From Conus ventricosus (Eukaryota > Mollusca > Gastropoda > Neogastropoda > Conidae): a DNA stretch of 64,000 bases. Location of the stretch: positions 50,133,078-50,197,077 of the forward strand of contig CM031618.1 of the NCBI GenBank assembly GCA_018398815.1, in the 5' to 3' direction. Below are positions 10,370 through 19,056 of this stretch, in pieces (the stretch's first letter is position 1; each line of letters opens with the position of its first letter). The notes below the pieces were generated by a model. That model saw only the letters and a program-made list of their open reading frames with translations. It was not told the DNA's origin and ran no database searches. The translations under genes were made by a program, and so were the position numbers.

Positions 10370-11326
10370 TTAAAGCGGAACTGTGTCTGGTGGGATTATC
10401 TGCAGTTCTTCCTTCACAAAAGATCTTTGAGGAGCTGGTTGTTTTGTTGTGTCAGTTTCTCGTAAATAATACACGGGCGGATTCATTTTTACAATTCTTT
10501 TTATTTCATATGGATCAACACTCCAAACTGGATCAGTTGCCCTGATGCGAGTGTCCCCTTCTGCTTCCCCCGGTAAATAAAGGTACCTTACTTTTAAACC
10601 AAACGGTAATAGTTTGCTGGATGAATTGGAGTTTTCAGCAACATCTATTGTTTGTTTTTTGATTGCTTGCACTGGTTTTAGCCCCGTTAATTTAAATTCT
10701 TCATTATTCATTGCGCGCAAAACTGAGGGCAGTTTTTTAACCCATTCTGTGTTGCGAGAATTGTCAATAAGCTCTCTGTGATACTGGTAGGAAAAAAGCC
10801 TTTCAGCTAACTGTTTGTTAAAGTTTTCAACTAAAGCCTGTGATCTGTGAACTCCCGGAATGCCTCTTTTAATGGTAACTCTATGTTTTAACAATAATTG
10901 ATTCACTTGGCCTTTAAATTCTTTTCCATCATCAACTTGAATCATGCGAGGATAAGTTAGTGGGCCTCGTTGGTATATCAGTTGTATGGCAACAGCAACA
11001 GCAGAAGCACTCTTTTGTGTTAATGGTTCCGCATCTTTGTATCTTGAAGCTATGTCAATGACTGTAAGTGCGTACTTAAATCTTTTTCGTCTAATCGTAT
11101 CATGGGGTAAATATAGAAGATCCATTTGATGGGTGTCATTCGGTATTGTATTCACAAAGTGCGGTCTCTGTATTCGTTTTGGTGCAGGTAAATAAATTTG
11201 CCAAATCGCTTGTTTAGATAACCATTCTTTTGCTGTTTGTTCGCTGACTCCCGCTGCTTGGCTTAGCTTTTTAATTGCTGTTATTCCCTTCCAATATCCT
11301 TTGGGTGAATAATAGATTTTGTTCAT
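10370..11326 (-). CDS. Retrovirus-type (rve) integrase, intact 318-codon frame
   Basis: Catalyses insertion of the element. The N-terminus has a helix-turn-helix-like segment (AAGVSEQTAKEWLSKQ). The DDE catalytic core follows: Asp in HQMDLLYLP near residue 88, Asp in QVDDGKEF near 152, and Glu in ALVENFNK near 187. The C-terminal 80 residues include TDPVWSVDPYEIKRI and PVYYL, a chromodomain-like region known from Polinton integrases. No frameshift is seen, unlike nearly every neighbour. The start at 11326 follows GAATAAAAAA. It converges with the polymerase gene and is followed upstream by small membrane-protein genes on the same strand. Confidence 0.93.
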   Translation of the reverse strand: MNKIYYSPKGYWKGITAIKKLSQAAGVSEQTAKEWLSKQAIWQIYLPAPKRIQRPHFVNTIPNDTHQMDLLYLPHDTIRRKRFKYALTVIDIASRYKDAEPLTQKSASAVAVAIQLIYQRGPLTYPRMIQVDDGKEFKGQVNQLLLKHRVTIKRGIPGVHRSQALVENFNKQLAERLFSYQYHRELIDNSRNTEWVKKLPSVLRAMNNEEFKLTGLKPVQAIKKQTIDVAENSNSSSKLLPFGLKVRYLYLPGEAEGDTRIRATDPVWSVDPYEIKRIVKMNPPVYYLRETDTTKQPAPQRSFVKEELQIIPPDTVPL

Positions 11327-11334
11327 TTTTTTAT

Positions 11335-11742
11335 TCAGCCAATATTATACGCAACAAAATACACAACGGTCATACTAAAGACAATAAACGTGATTTCTTG
11401 CATCTTTTGTTTTTCTGATGGTTGATAAAAGTCACTGAATTTTGGCGGGGGCAATGTCTCGATTGGTTTGCCCGTTACTAGATAATATTCTTTTATTGCT
11501 TGATCAACATCTTTAAATGTGTAAGCTGCATGTCCCTGTTTTTTCAGTTTGTCATTAATAAAATCTAACTGCTTAATTCTCTGCTTTTCATAGTAATCTT
11601 GTGCTGCAGCTAGTTGCTCCATAGCTTTGTTATGTCTTTTTCTCTTGCTGTCATCCCGTAGTTTACTAAATGCGTAATTACTTCCGCTAAAAGCAAGCGC
11701 ATTCACCACAGCGCCCCCTATCATCATTACGAGTGAAGCCAT
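11335..11742 (-). CDS. Small Polinton-conserved membrane protein, 135 aa
   Basis: An open frame of 135 residues starting MASLVMMIGGAVVNALAF, a hydrophobic N-terminal helix. A basic, alpha-helical middle (KRKRHNKAMEQLAAAQDYYEKQR) and a C-terminal membrane helix (ITFIVFSMTVVYFVAYNIG) follow. The start codon directly follows TTTATAAAAA. A protein of this shape lies next to integrase in many Polintons. Its function is unknown to me; two membrane segments around a helical linker would suit a virion membrane or morphogenesis role. It ends 8 bp before the integrase start, so the two may be co-transcribed. Confidence 0.7.
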   Translation of the reverse strand: MASLVMMIGGAVVNALAFSGSNYAFSKLRDDSKRKRHNKAMEQLAAAQDYYEKQRIKQLDFINDKLKKQGHAAYTFKDVDQAIKEYYLVTGKPIETLPPPKFSDFYQPSEKQKMQEITFIVFSMTVVYFVAYNIG

Positions 11743-11762
11743 TTTTTATAAATGTATTTTTT

Positions 11763-11993
11763 TTACATATTAATACTGTCTGGAATTATTCCTTGCTTAA
11801 CTAGAAAATCTTTCGTAGCAAATGAAGCTGTAATAACTGCAATCAGTTTTGCTGAATCCTCAAAGTCTAGTTTGCCAAGATCTGCTGGTTTTATTTTTAA
11901 CAAGCTTTTACCAAGCATCGTGTATCCTACACTTAGACCTCCAATAACAGCAGAATGGTATACAAGGTTAGTAATAGTTTTTTCAGTGCTCAT
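11763..11993 (-). CDS. Small Polinton-conserved hydrophobic protein, 76 aa
   Basis: Open frame starting MSTEKTITNLVYHSAVIGG at 11993. It has a Gly-rich hydrophobic segment (AVIGGLSVGYTMLG), then PADLGKLDFEDSAKLIAV and FATKDFLVKQGIIP at the end. I recognise the pattern as a short conserved Polinton protein without assigned function. An upstream in-frame ATG at 12032 would overlap the divergent gene, so 11993 is preferred; it is preceded by TTTTTTTAAAA. It lies 20 bp upstream of the preceding small membrane-protein gene on the same strand. Confidence 0.65.
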   Translation of the reverse strand: MSTEKTITNLVYHSAVIGGLSVGYTMLGKSLLKIKPADLGKLDFEDSAKLIAVITASFATKDFLVKQGIIPDSINM

Positions 11994-12030
11994 TTTTAAA
12001 AAAATAAAATAATTATATTTAGTAAAAAAC
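11994..12030. promoter_or_regulatory. 37-bp A/T-only divergent promoter
   Basis: Separates the start codons of the minus-strand 76-aa gene and the plus-strand gene at 12031. The plus side reads TTTAGTAAAAAAC before ATG and the minus side TTTAAAA before ATG. It has the same length and make-up as the divergent spacer at 4884-4920. Confidence 0.45.
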
Positions 12031-12984
12031 ATGAACAGCGATGATCTACTACAGCTACAGGGTAGCTTAAACCTTCCTGAACTTATGATTACAACTGATC
12101 AAGTTGATGACCAAGCTATTATGCCCAAAAAGGAAAGGTTGTATTCTTTGGTAGCATGTGGAAAAACAAAACAGTTCCTCGGAACTGAATTCAGGATAGA
12201 ACAAATTCAACAGATGTCGCCACAAGACATTGTAAAGTATCACAACAGGTATGAGGCGCAGCTGGGGTCAAGAATGGTAAAAAGCGTCGGGCAAACGGTT
12301 CTTAGTTTGTACACTAAACTAGTCAGTAGATTTGCTCCCATTGATTCTGAACAAGATTTTATGTATGATTTAACGCAGGATCCAGTTTTAACAAAGTCAT
12401 TAGAGTCTCTAGGATGTGATCTGTATTACAGATTTGGAACATTATTGTCGCCGCTAATCATGGGATTAATTACTTTTAATCATATAGATTTTATTTCCCT
12501 TCAAAATGACCGAGCCAGAAAATCAGCAGAATCAGAATCAGGAAACATTGAATCAGGAAACATTGAATCAGGTGGAGAAAGTGACCCTAAAAAGCATCCT
12601 GGGCGTGTTGCACAAGGATATAGATTAGCAGAGCAGAACAAACAAAAAAAAATAATGTTACAAGCACAAATTATAGCCATAATGAAAAAGTGCTAGAGCC
12701 GCAGCCAGTTGTTTCAATGCCGGCTTTAAAAACACCAGAACAAGTTGATTCAAGGTCTACAACACTAAAGTCTTCATGGAATATTGAACTTAAAACAGTT
12801 GTCATTTTTGGCGTCATTGCTGCTACTGGGGGTGGTTATTACGGTTATATAAATATATAAACAAAGACACCAAAAACCAAAGAAGTCCAAACAATCTCCG
12901 CCACTAAATATAGAAGACGAACACAAAAGCATGCCAGAACCGCCAACAATAAAAGCTCATTTTGATCCATTTCTAATGCAATAA
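12031..12984 (+). pseudogene. Polinton-conserved protein with C-terminal membrane anchor, frameshifted
   Basis: The frame from 12031 (MNSDDLLQLQGSLNLPELM) is open for 221 codons to 12696. It includes KHPGRVAQGYRLAEQNKQKK near the end. A shift in the following A-run near 12650 leads to a second segment with a hydrophobic helix (VVIFGVIAATGGGYYGYI) ending at 12860. A further shift would extend it through a proline-rich tail to DPFLMQ and a stop at 12982-12984. A direct repeat of 15 nt (SGNIE twice) is visible near codon 175. The order helical domain, basic patch, single anchor is recurrent in Polintons; its function is unassigned. A virion or membrane-associated role is inference. Confidence 0.6.
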
Positions 12985-13036
12985 TATTTTAAGAACTTAA
13001 TTTAAATTTTTTTTGTTTTTTTGATAAAAATAGATT

Positions 13037-13279
13037 ATGGCGGATTATTATTTGTTTAAAATGATGGAGTCAATAAATAAAGACATGGAGTCTATAAAAG
13101 ACATTTCCATAGACCAGAATTGTAATCAATGCGGTTGCTTACAATGTAAGAACTTCATTAAGATCTATGCTGACCGATCTCGCGCCAAGGACGCTGAGCA
13201 AGACATCCTCGATGATGACGCGTTTTTTGAAGCGTGTGTGTACTATATTAGACATCTAATATTTAAGATAAAAACATAG
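13037..13279 (+). CDS. Small Cys-rich protein, 80 aa, function unknown
   Basis: Open frame starting MADYYLFKMMESINKDM. It contains CNQCGCLQC near residue 29, a CxxCxCxxC cluster that could bind zinc or form disulfides. An acidic patch (DILDDDAFFEA) and a short aromatic tail follow. The upstream sequence TTTTTTTGATAAAAA resembles the leaders of other element genes. I know no matching family. Its place at the right end, outside the core block, suggests an accessory gene. Confidence 0.5.
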   Translation: MADYYLFKMMESINKDMESIKDISIDQNCNQCGCLQCKNFIKIYADRSRAKDAEQDILDDDAFFEACVYYIRHLIFKIKT

Positions 13280-13315
13280 ATTGTATTGTTTTTTTTGACA
13301 ATTATAAGATAACTT

Positions 13316-13612
13316 GAATAAGAACTTGGTTGTACTTAAAGGATGACTTAATTACAATCTTGAGGCGACTTGGGTAAGAACTTGATTAAGAACTTGATTA
13401 AGAACTTAGAAGTGACTTGGGGTGACTTGAGGATGACTTGAGGATGACTTAAGGACAACTTGAGTAAGAACTTAGAAGTGACTTGGGGTGACTTGAGGAT
13501 GAATTAAGTAAGAACTTAGAAGTAACTTGAGTAAGAACTTGAGTAAGAACTTAAGCAAGAACTTAGAAGTGACTTGGGGTGACTTGAGTTAAGAACTTAG
13601 AAGTGACTTGAG
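13316..13612. repeat. Minisatellite inside the Polinton
   Basis: About 300 bp built from the modules TAAGAACTTGAG, AAGAACTTAGAAGTGACTTG and GGGTGACTTGAGGATGA, repeated in irregular order. The compound module AAGAACTTAGAAGTGACTTG recurs at least four times. No ORF is supported. It lies between the two rightmost genes and may be an expanded regulatory or structural region. Confidence 0.85.
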
Positions 13613-13676
13613 TGTGTGCATGCGTGGGGTGGGGGGTGGGCGGGTGGGGGTGGGGTGGGGGTGTGTGCGCGCGCCT
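13613..13676 (+). repeat. G-rich tract with quadruplex potential
   Basis: At least six runs of three or more G on the plus strand (ggggtggggggtgggcggg and on), bounded by alternating gt/gc. It could form a G-quadruplex; no protein-coding signal. Confidence 0.6.
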
Positions 13677-13814
13677 TTAATTATTTATAAGAAACGGATG
13701 TCCAGAATATGATATAGTTATTATTAGCAAAACAACAAAACAACAACAACAACGATAACAGCATATATACAAACACGATTGCACGCTATAATTTTTAAAA
13801 ATAATAAACTTACC

Positions 13815-14087
13815 TTAAATGTCTTGTGAATCCTCTGCTGCATCCCATTGAGTATTTAATTCATCAAGAGCAGCTTTCAATTTTGTTTCTTTATCAGTCA
13901 ATGATTTTAATTTTTGTCCTTCTAGTTTTACTCTTTCTTCTTGTTTCGCTCTTTGTCTCTTTATCTTTCTCAACTCTTTTATCTTTTTCGCTATTTGCTC
14001 TTCCAAATGTTCTTTTTTAAATGGAATGCTGGCCAAAAAATTTTGAACAGTTCTTGGTGTTCCCGATGTTGTTGCCTCATCCGTCAT
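13815..14087 (-). CDS. Coiled-coil protein, 90 aa, possibly an exon
   Basis: Open frame MTDEATTSGTPRTVQNF, then nearly continuous charged heptads (KKIKELRKIKRQRAKQEERV and on) to a stop at 13815. A coiled-coil dimer is likely. The stop codon overlaps a perfect-looking splice donor on the minus strand (AAG/GTAAGT at about 13811-13818), so this may instead be an exon with a coding or untranslated end. There is no recognisable family. It is not part of the usual Polinton core set. Confidence 0.45.
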   Translation of the reverse strand: MTDEATTSGTPRTVQNFLASIPFKKEHLEEQIAKKIKELRKIKRQRAKQEERVKLEGQKLKSLTDKETKLKAALDELNTQWDAAEDSQDI

Positions 14088-14099
14088 TTTGAAACTAAC

Positions 14100-14640
14100 T
14101 GCATGTCTCCAAGAACACGTAACTATAAACAGGTCAATACCTTTTTATATGTCAACACCATGAAACAATGTCAACACTAAAAAACAATGTCACAGGTCAT
14201 AGTAAAAGAAACAATGTCACGCGACTAGAAATATGTCACGCAAGGAAAACTAAGTCACAGAACTTGCTTTGACATTATTACTACTGTTGCTCAGCTCTCT
14301 TGTCGTGTGTGAATAGCGGTTCCGTGCACTCTGCAGACCGTGGGCTGTCCCACGGAGCTATAAATGTAAGTCTGTGGGCTGTCCCACCTGCGGAGGGTTG
14401 TAGTTGGGTAATTACAGGTATCACAAGGGGCCACGCGGACTGACGCCGACTGACACCACAATCCACGAACCCTTGCCAAGTTAGAAGACACAACAACACA
14501 AATTAAATAATCGGGTGTCGGCCTAATAACGGGTCTCGGTATTTCCATGTCTGTGGAGTATTCTGGCAGTGTGGGAAAATTTCCTATTGTCTGTCTGTCT
14601 GTCTGTCTATCTACTTCGTTTTATAAGATTTGTTATGTTA
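14100..14640. other. Non-coding right-end region with iteron-like repeats and two hairpins
   Basis: Six short repeats of ATGTCAA/C or AAGTCAC occur at 14149, 14168, 14188, 14214, 14233 and 14252, all in one orientation. Two copies of the hairpin GTGGGCTGTCCCAC lie at 14340-14353 and 14374-14387, the first extended to a 7-bp stem, with tataaat between them. Short (gtct)n follows at 14590. Small ORFs here look like chance. The cluster could be regulatory or a replication-factor binding site; that is inference. Confidence 0.5.
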
Positions 14641-14903
14641 GGATAAGTGTGCGGATTTTAAAAGACTTTAGAGAACAATTAAAGACAGAGACGCATTTGA
14701 TGAACTGAAATCTGAAAAGTTTAGTAAATTAGTTTTGAAAACGGATAATCCTACACAGTATGTTTGTTTGTAGATAATCGTTATTTTTTTGCTTATTGAA
14801 GTCTTACTTGTCAGAGAACAGAAAAATGCAGGTTCTAGCGTCACTTCACCCGAAAACTGGTTTGAGGGTGAAGTGAGTTAGAACCTGCATTTTTCTGTTC
14901 TCT
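14641..14903 (-). repeat. Right terminal inverted repeat of the Polinton
   Basis: Reverse complement of 126-498 with several internal deletions. It carries a remnant of the ATPase 3' end in plus orientation, including its stop codon at 14771-14773. The outer 180 bp are nearly identical to the left arm. Confidence 0.85.
14813..14903. repeat. Right terminal hairpin (91-nt palindrome)
   Basis: Folds exactly like 126-216. Its reverse complement differs from the left hairpin at about one base in the inner asymmetry, so both ends are in the same flip orientation. Confidence 0.9.
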
Positions 14904-14908
14904 GTAAC
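14904..14908. repeat. Target-site duplication gtaac, right
   Basis: Right partner of the gtaac at 121-125. The sequence after it continues the interrupted Penelope-like reverse transcriptase. Confidence 0.85.
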
Positions 14909-14996
14909 TATTTTTCCAGAGATTGTATTCAGTGTTTGTTTTTATGTCCTCTATTGCTTTTTCCAGGATCTTTTTACTAATTTTGCCTAATTCAGA
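14909..14996 (-). mobile_element. Penelope-like reverse transcriptase fragment (right half)
   Basis: Continues the minus-strand reading frame of 1-125 on the other side of the Polinton (ISELGKISKKILEKAIED). At about 14997 the coding strand switches to the nuclease fragment on the plus strand. The same switch is present at 35490-35510. Confidence 0.75.
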
Positions 14997-15001
14997 TATC
15001 T

Positions 15002-15360
15002 TGTAATTGCACAAAAAAAGATCAGTGCCCCCTGAATAATAAATGTCTCCACAACAATATTGTGTACCAAGCTACGGTAACAACAGACAGTGATAAAGAA
15101 ACATACATAGGGATCACGGCAAACCACTTTAAAACCAGATATGCAAACCATAAACAGTCTTTCAAAAATGAAAAATATAAAACCAAACAGAATTAAGTAA
15201 ATATATTTGGAAGCTTAAAAATAAGAAAATAGATTACAACATATCATGGAAAATTATAAAACGGGGCAACCCATACAAAAACCATTTCAAAAAAAGGAAA
15301 ATTTGGGTTGTACTACAGAAAATTGGCTGGATTTGTAAACCCCCCCTTTAGCTTCCCTGA
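15002..15360 (+). pseudogene. GIY-YIG endonuclease domain of a Penelope-like element
   Basis: The plus strand encodes a Cys-containing lead-in (KDQCPLNNKC) and then YIGITANHFKTRYANHKQSF, the YIG half of a GIY-YIG nuclease with its downstream Arg and His. A helical tail (YKTKQN, then broken frame) follows. In Penelope-like elements this domain follows the reverse transcriptase and nicks target DNA. Here it is cut off from any polymerase and has at least one frameshift. It is 5'-truncated and inverted relative to the adjoining reverse transcriptase piece. Sequence quality begins to fall after 15280. Confidence 0.75.
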
Positions 15361-15379
15361 ACTCTAAATTTTAAAAATT

Positions 15380-15650
15380 GTTTAAAAACAATTCCCAGGC
15401 AAAAAGGGAAAAATTTTTTGTAAATGCACCATTCCGAAACCCGGGCCCCCCCTAAAACGCCCCCAAAAAAAAAAAACCCGGGACGGCCCAAACGTGCCAC
15501 ACGCCCCCAGCCCTAAAACACGCCCACACCACAATATATAAACCAAGTGGCGGCCCAAATTGTATACCCTGAGGAGAGGTTTTAGCGGGAAACGGGCCCT
15601 TCTAGGTTTTTTTTTGTCCATTTTTAAAAAACCCCTTTTTTAAACTGGTT
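15380..15650 (+). mobile_element. Penelope-like terminal (pLTR-type) segment
   Basis: Shared with 35850-36065, with 38440-38650 and, inverted, with 34141-34350. Contains a C/A-rich block, aatatataa (TATA-like), and the hammerhead-like motif at 15554-15620. Homopolymer smearing is heavy, so bases are approximate. Confidence 0.65.
15554..15620 (+). ncRNA. Hammerhead-ribozyme-like motif in the Penelope-like terminus
   Basis: Core CTGAGGAG, a short stem-loop, then GAAAC. CCAAATTG upstream and a T-rich stretch downstream can form part of stem I. Type I hammerheads are established in Penelope-like elements. This copy is degraded by sequence errors. Confidence 0.4.
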
Positions 15651-15914
15651 TTTTTTTATATTTATATATTATAGTTATTATATTTTATATAAATATTATA
15701 TGTGTGTGTGTGTGTGGGTGTGTGTGTGTGTGGTGTGTGGGTGTGTGTGTGGGGCGCGGGGGCCCGTGCGTGCGGGGCTGAGTGGGGGTGCGTCCCGGGC
15801 GTCCCCGTGCGTCCCGTCCCCGTGGTGGGGTGTGTGTGTGTGTATGATTTAAAATTTATTTTTGTTGTTTGGTTGGTTGTTGCTGTCGTTTTTTTAAAAT
15901 ATAAAATATTTTAT
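15651..15914. repeat. TA-rich and GT microsatellites
   Basis: TA-rich tract followed by (GT)n with GGGGC interruptions to about 15842, then a T-rich segment. It corresponds to 38651-38960 in the second copy. No gene. Confidence 0.8.
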
Positions 15915-18900
15915 TGTCCGGACCAGTTTTTATAGGGGTTGGTTTTTTCCCTTTATTCTGTTAATATTATTTTTTCTTTTCGAAAGCGCTTGTTCTGTTC
16001 CACCCCCTTCTTTTTCTGTTTTAAGTATTTTTCCTTTTCTGTTCCCCCCCCCCCCCCCCCCCCTTTCCCATTTGGGCTTTTTTCCTGTCGTTCCCTTTAA
16101 ATGGCTGGTACAGAGCGTTTTTTTTAAAAAGTCCCCTTGACCAATCAGCTTTCCCCATCACTTTAGGCTGGGGGCCCCGCGCGTTGCCCCTAGTGAAAAC
16201 AGGGCAGTGTGGGGCGCCCCGCTCAAGAAAATGGGGGTGTGTGTGTTTCATTTAAATCCACCTTTGGGCGGATTGTAAATTCTTTTTATTTTCCCTCTTG
16301 AAATTTTTTTCCCCTTGTGTCCCTCGAAATTTTTCTCGGTGGCATCTTGGCTTGGAAGGTTCGTGATTGGGTACATTGCTGTGGTTAAGGTTTGTGCGAA
16401 TGTGCGTGTTTTTTGAACGAGTATTCTTATTTATTTTTTTGGGTTCAGTTCGTTTGTTTTTCCTTGATTTTTTGGCACAGGAGGAAGGGGGGAGGAAACA
16501 GGGGGGTTTTTTCATTTTGGGAGTTTTTATATTTTTTCAGGTGAAAGGTTTGGGGAGTGTGAATCATTTTTTGTCTGAATTTCTTTTTCCGGGTAGTTCT
16601 GTTTTGGTTTTGGGGGGTTTATATTTCCTTGACGTTTTTTTAAAAAGGCCAAAGTTTTTTTTAATTTTTTGGTATAAAAATGGCCCCCAAATTTATTCTT
16701 TCCCAATTTGTGGCCGCCTTTTGTGACGTAGAGGTCACTGGGGCCCTTTTCTTGGGTCTGCCAATAAATTTGCAAATTTTGGGCCCTGGTCGGGTCGTTT
16801 ATTTTTCAAAAACTTTTTTTGGGTCATAAAATAAGTGGCCAAGAACGCCCTTTGTTCCCTTTTTTTGCCTGGGACTTTATTTATTATTTGTTATTAACTT
16901 ATTTCTTGGGGGAAAGCCATTTTTTGTTTTCTTTCCAATAGGGCCCGTCTTTTTTTATTTCCCCCTTTTAAATTTTTTGTTTTGGGAATTTTTTCCCAAT
17001 TTTTTTGGTTTTGTTTAAATTTGATAGTTTTTTTAAATTAGGGGAATTTATTTGATATTTTCTTTGGAAGTGGGATTTAAACCCCATATTTTGGCTTGGG
17101 GTTCCTCTTTTTCCCCCAAAAATTTCCTTTGGGTTAGGGGAAAGCGGGAGGGTAGCCACTTTTTGAAAATTTAATTATTATAATAATTTCCCTTTCAATT
17201 TGGGAACCTTTGTCGTTCATTGACTTTATTCCATTGTATTTTTAGAAAGGGAATTTCCGCGGTTTTTAGTCCATTGTGGGAAACTTTCCCCAAATTTTTT
17301 TCAATTTAAATTTAATTGTAATAATTTCCATTAAAATTTAATAGCTGCCCGGGGAAAGGGAATGGTTTTGGGTTTTCTTGGGTTTCTTTTTTTAACTTGT
17401 AAAACATTTTTTTTAATCGTCCCTGTTGGGGTTTCCCCTTTCCTTAAGCCATTTGGATTGGTGTTCAGTGGCCCGGGGAATTTTTCATTTTGGGGGTTTT
17501 TGAGAAATTTTTTTCTCTCAATTTCGGAGAAGGTGGTTTAACCTCTCCCCCGGGGAAAAATAGTCATTGTTTTTTATTTGGATGTTTACTTTTTGTCTCC
17601 TGTATTCTATTGAATAAGCCTTTTTAGCTTCAAAGTGGGTTGAAGGTATTGGTTTAAAGCCTAAGAGTTGGAGGTTTTTAATCATTATATTCAGTTACTG
17701 CTCTTGGGGGGAAATTCATTCTTAACGGAGTGATTTGGCGACATTGGTTTTTTGGGGACGTCTGTTCCGACAATAGGGCCCAATATTGCGCTGGGTTTAA
17801 AGGTAGTTTCGTGTCCTTAAGTTGAACTTGCCAGAAAAGGCTTGGTATGTCTGTTTTTTTTAGACCCAAAAAACCCCGACTTTGTAATTTCAGTTTAAAA
17901 CCCCGGGGACCCTTTGGGGAAAAGTCTGGGCCCGAAGTCGGAGGGGTTTTTTTCAGGGGCCGGGCCCTCCCATCATCTGTCACCCGGGGAAGGTGACAGT
18001 GCACCCCTACCCGCGCAGCGCTTTCTTGGTTGCCCTGAGCCAGCGCGCGTTAAAGGGCTCCCCTCCTTTTAACCTAAAGGGACGAAGCCGGAAGTCCCCC
18101 TTTCCCTTTTTTTCCCTTTGGGGGGGGGGGGGGGGGGGAGGGCTGCCCAGTCCCATTGTGTTTTCCCCCCACTCTTCTCTCAGTGATCACCGGCATAGAG
18201 AGTGGGGGAAAGATGTTTCCCCAGAAAACCCCCGGGTTTAACGTGTTTCTGTTTCCGCCACTGCTAGAGGAGACCTCTGAGCCCATTTGCTGTCTTTTTA
18301 GCCGTCGGAAAGGGGGATCGTCGTCATTTACCCGTCGAATCTGATAATTTTTTAAATTTTGTGGGAAAACCAAGTGTTTTTTCAACAGGGGTTATTGCCC
18401 GAGTGTGTTTCAACGGGGTTTTGGCCCGAGGGTGGCTAACATTTTCGAATATTTGGCGAAAAAGTAGCCCGGACATCATTTAGTCATTACTGGGGGCAAA
18501 ACTTGTCCCGGTTTCTTTTTAACCCTCTTTTGTTGTGTTTTTTGAGGGGGTTCTTTCCTCTGACTGGTCCCGGAGCCCCAATTTAGTGGGTTTTCAGTCT
18601 TTGTCAAAAGGGGCAGAGGTGTGGTTGGAGAGTTCTATTGATACCCCTTTGGGGGTTTTGTGTGACTTTTGGTCATTTAAGAGGGGTGGGTGCATGCAAT
18701 TTTGCCCACGGGGCGGTTAACCCCCAAAGGTTTTTGGGTTTCCATTTTGTGGTTTTTTTAGTGATTTTTCCCGGTTTCGCGGTTGCACAGGGTTTTATAG
18801 TTCTCTTTGTACTAAAACCCTTTCTTTTGGTTCTTTCCATTTTTTTAACTACCCTTGGGTTTTCCCCTTCCTTTAGCTTTCTTCTCGGGAAATTTTGGGT

Positions 18901-19056
18901 TTTTGTTTGAGAGAGTGTGGTTTGTTTGTTGGTGTCAATGTTTTTCGGGGGGGCGTTTTGGTAAATAAATAATCTAGAGTGCCCCCTTTTTTGTCTTTGT
19001 CTTTAGTGTTTCGGCTGCGAGTGGGGATCTAAAAGGGATCGAAACCCCCTTCTTCA
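15915..19056 (+). repeat. 5' LTR
   Basis: Collinear with 22462-25626 throughout: the C-run followed by tttccc near 16050 and 22600, the aatggct block, the G-run near 18120 and 24675, and the shared end aataatctagagt then gggatctaaaagggatcg. Its start is inferred from the TG of the 3' LTR. No gene within. Confidence 0.75.

Larger units (their letters stand above)
126..14903. mobile_element. Maverick/Polinton, complete element of 14,778 bp
   Basis: A self-synthesising virus-like DNA transposon. It is bounded by inverted repeats starting AGAGAACAG and flanked by the direct repeat gtaac. Gene order from the left: ATPase (-), unknown (-), penton-like (-), conserved protein (+), coiled-coil membrane protein (-), major capsid protein (+), conserved hydrophobic protein (+), polymerase B (+), integrase (-), two small membrane proteins (- -), a tail-anchored conserved protein (+), a small Cys-rich protein (+), a minisatellite and a coiled-coil protein (-). 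The family normally encodes polymerase, integrase, ATPase, capsid proteins and an adenain-like protease. All but the protease were found. Most genes carry frameshifts, so the copy is probably dead, though it could be trans-mobilised because integrase and termini look sound. Size and content match known Polintons (about 15-20 kb). The empty site at 35400 confirms the boundaries. Confidence 0.95.

Noticed and set aside
14291..14548. Two overlapping minus-strand ORFs at the Polinton right end
   Set aside because: No motif and no leader like other element genes; they overlap the hairpin repeats.
126..14903. Flip-flop difference between the two terminal hairpins
   Set aside because: The reverse complement of the right hairpin matches the left in the same orientation with about one base change, so no inversion is seen.
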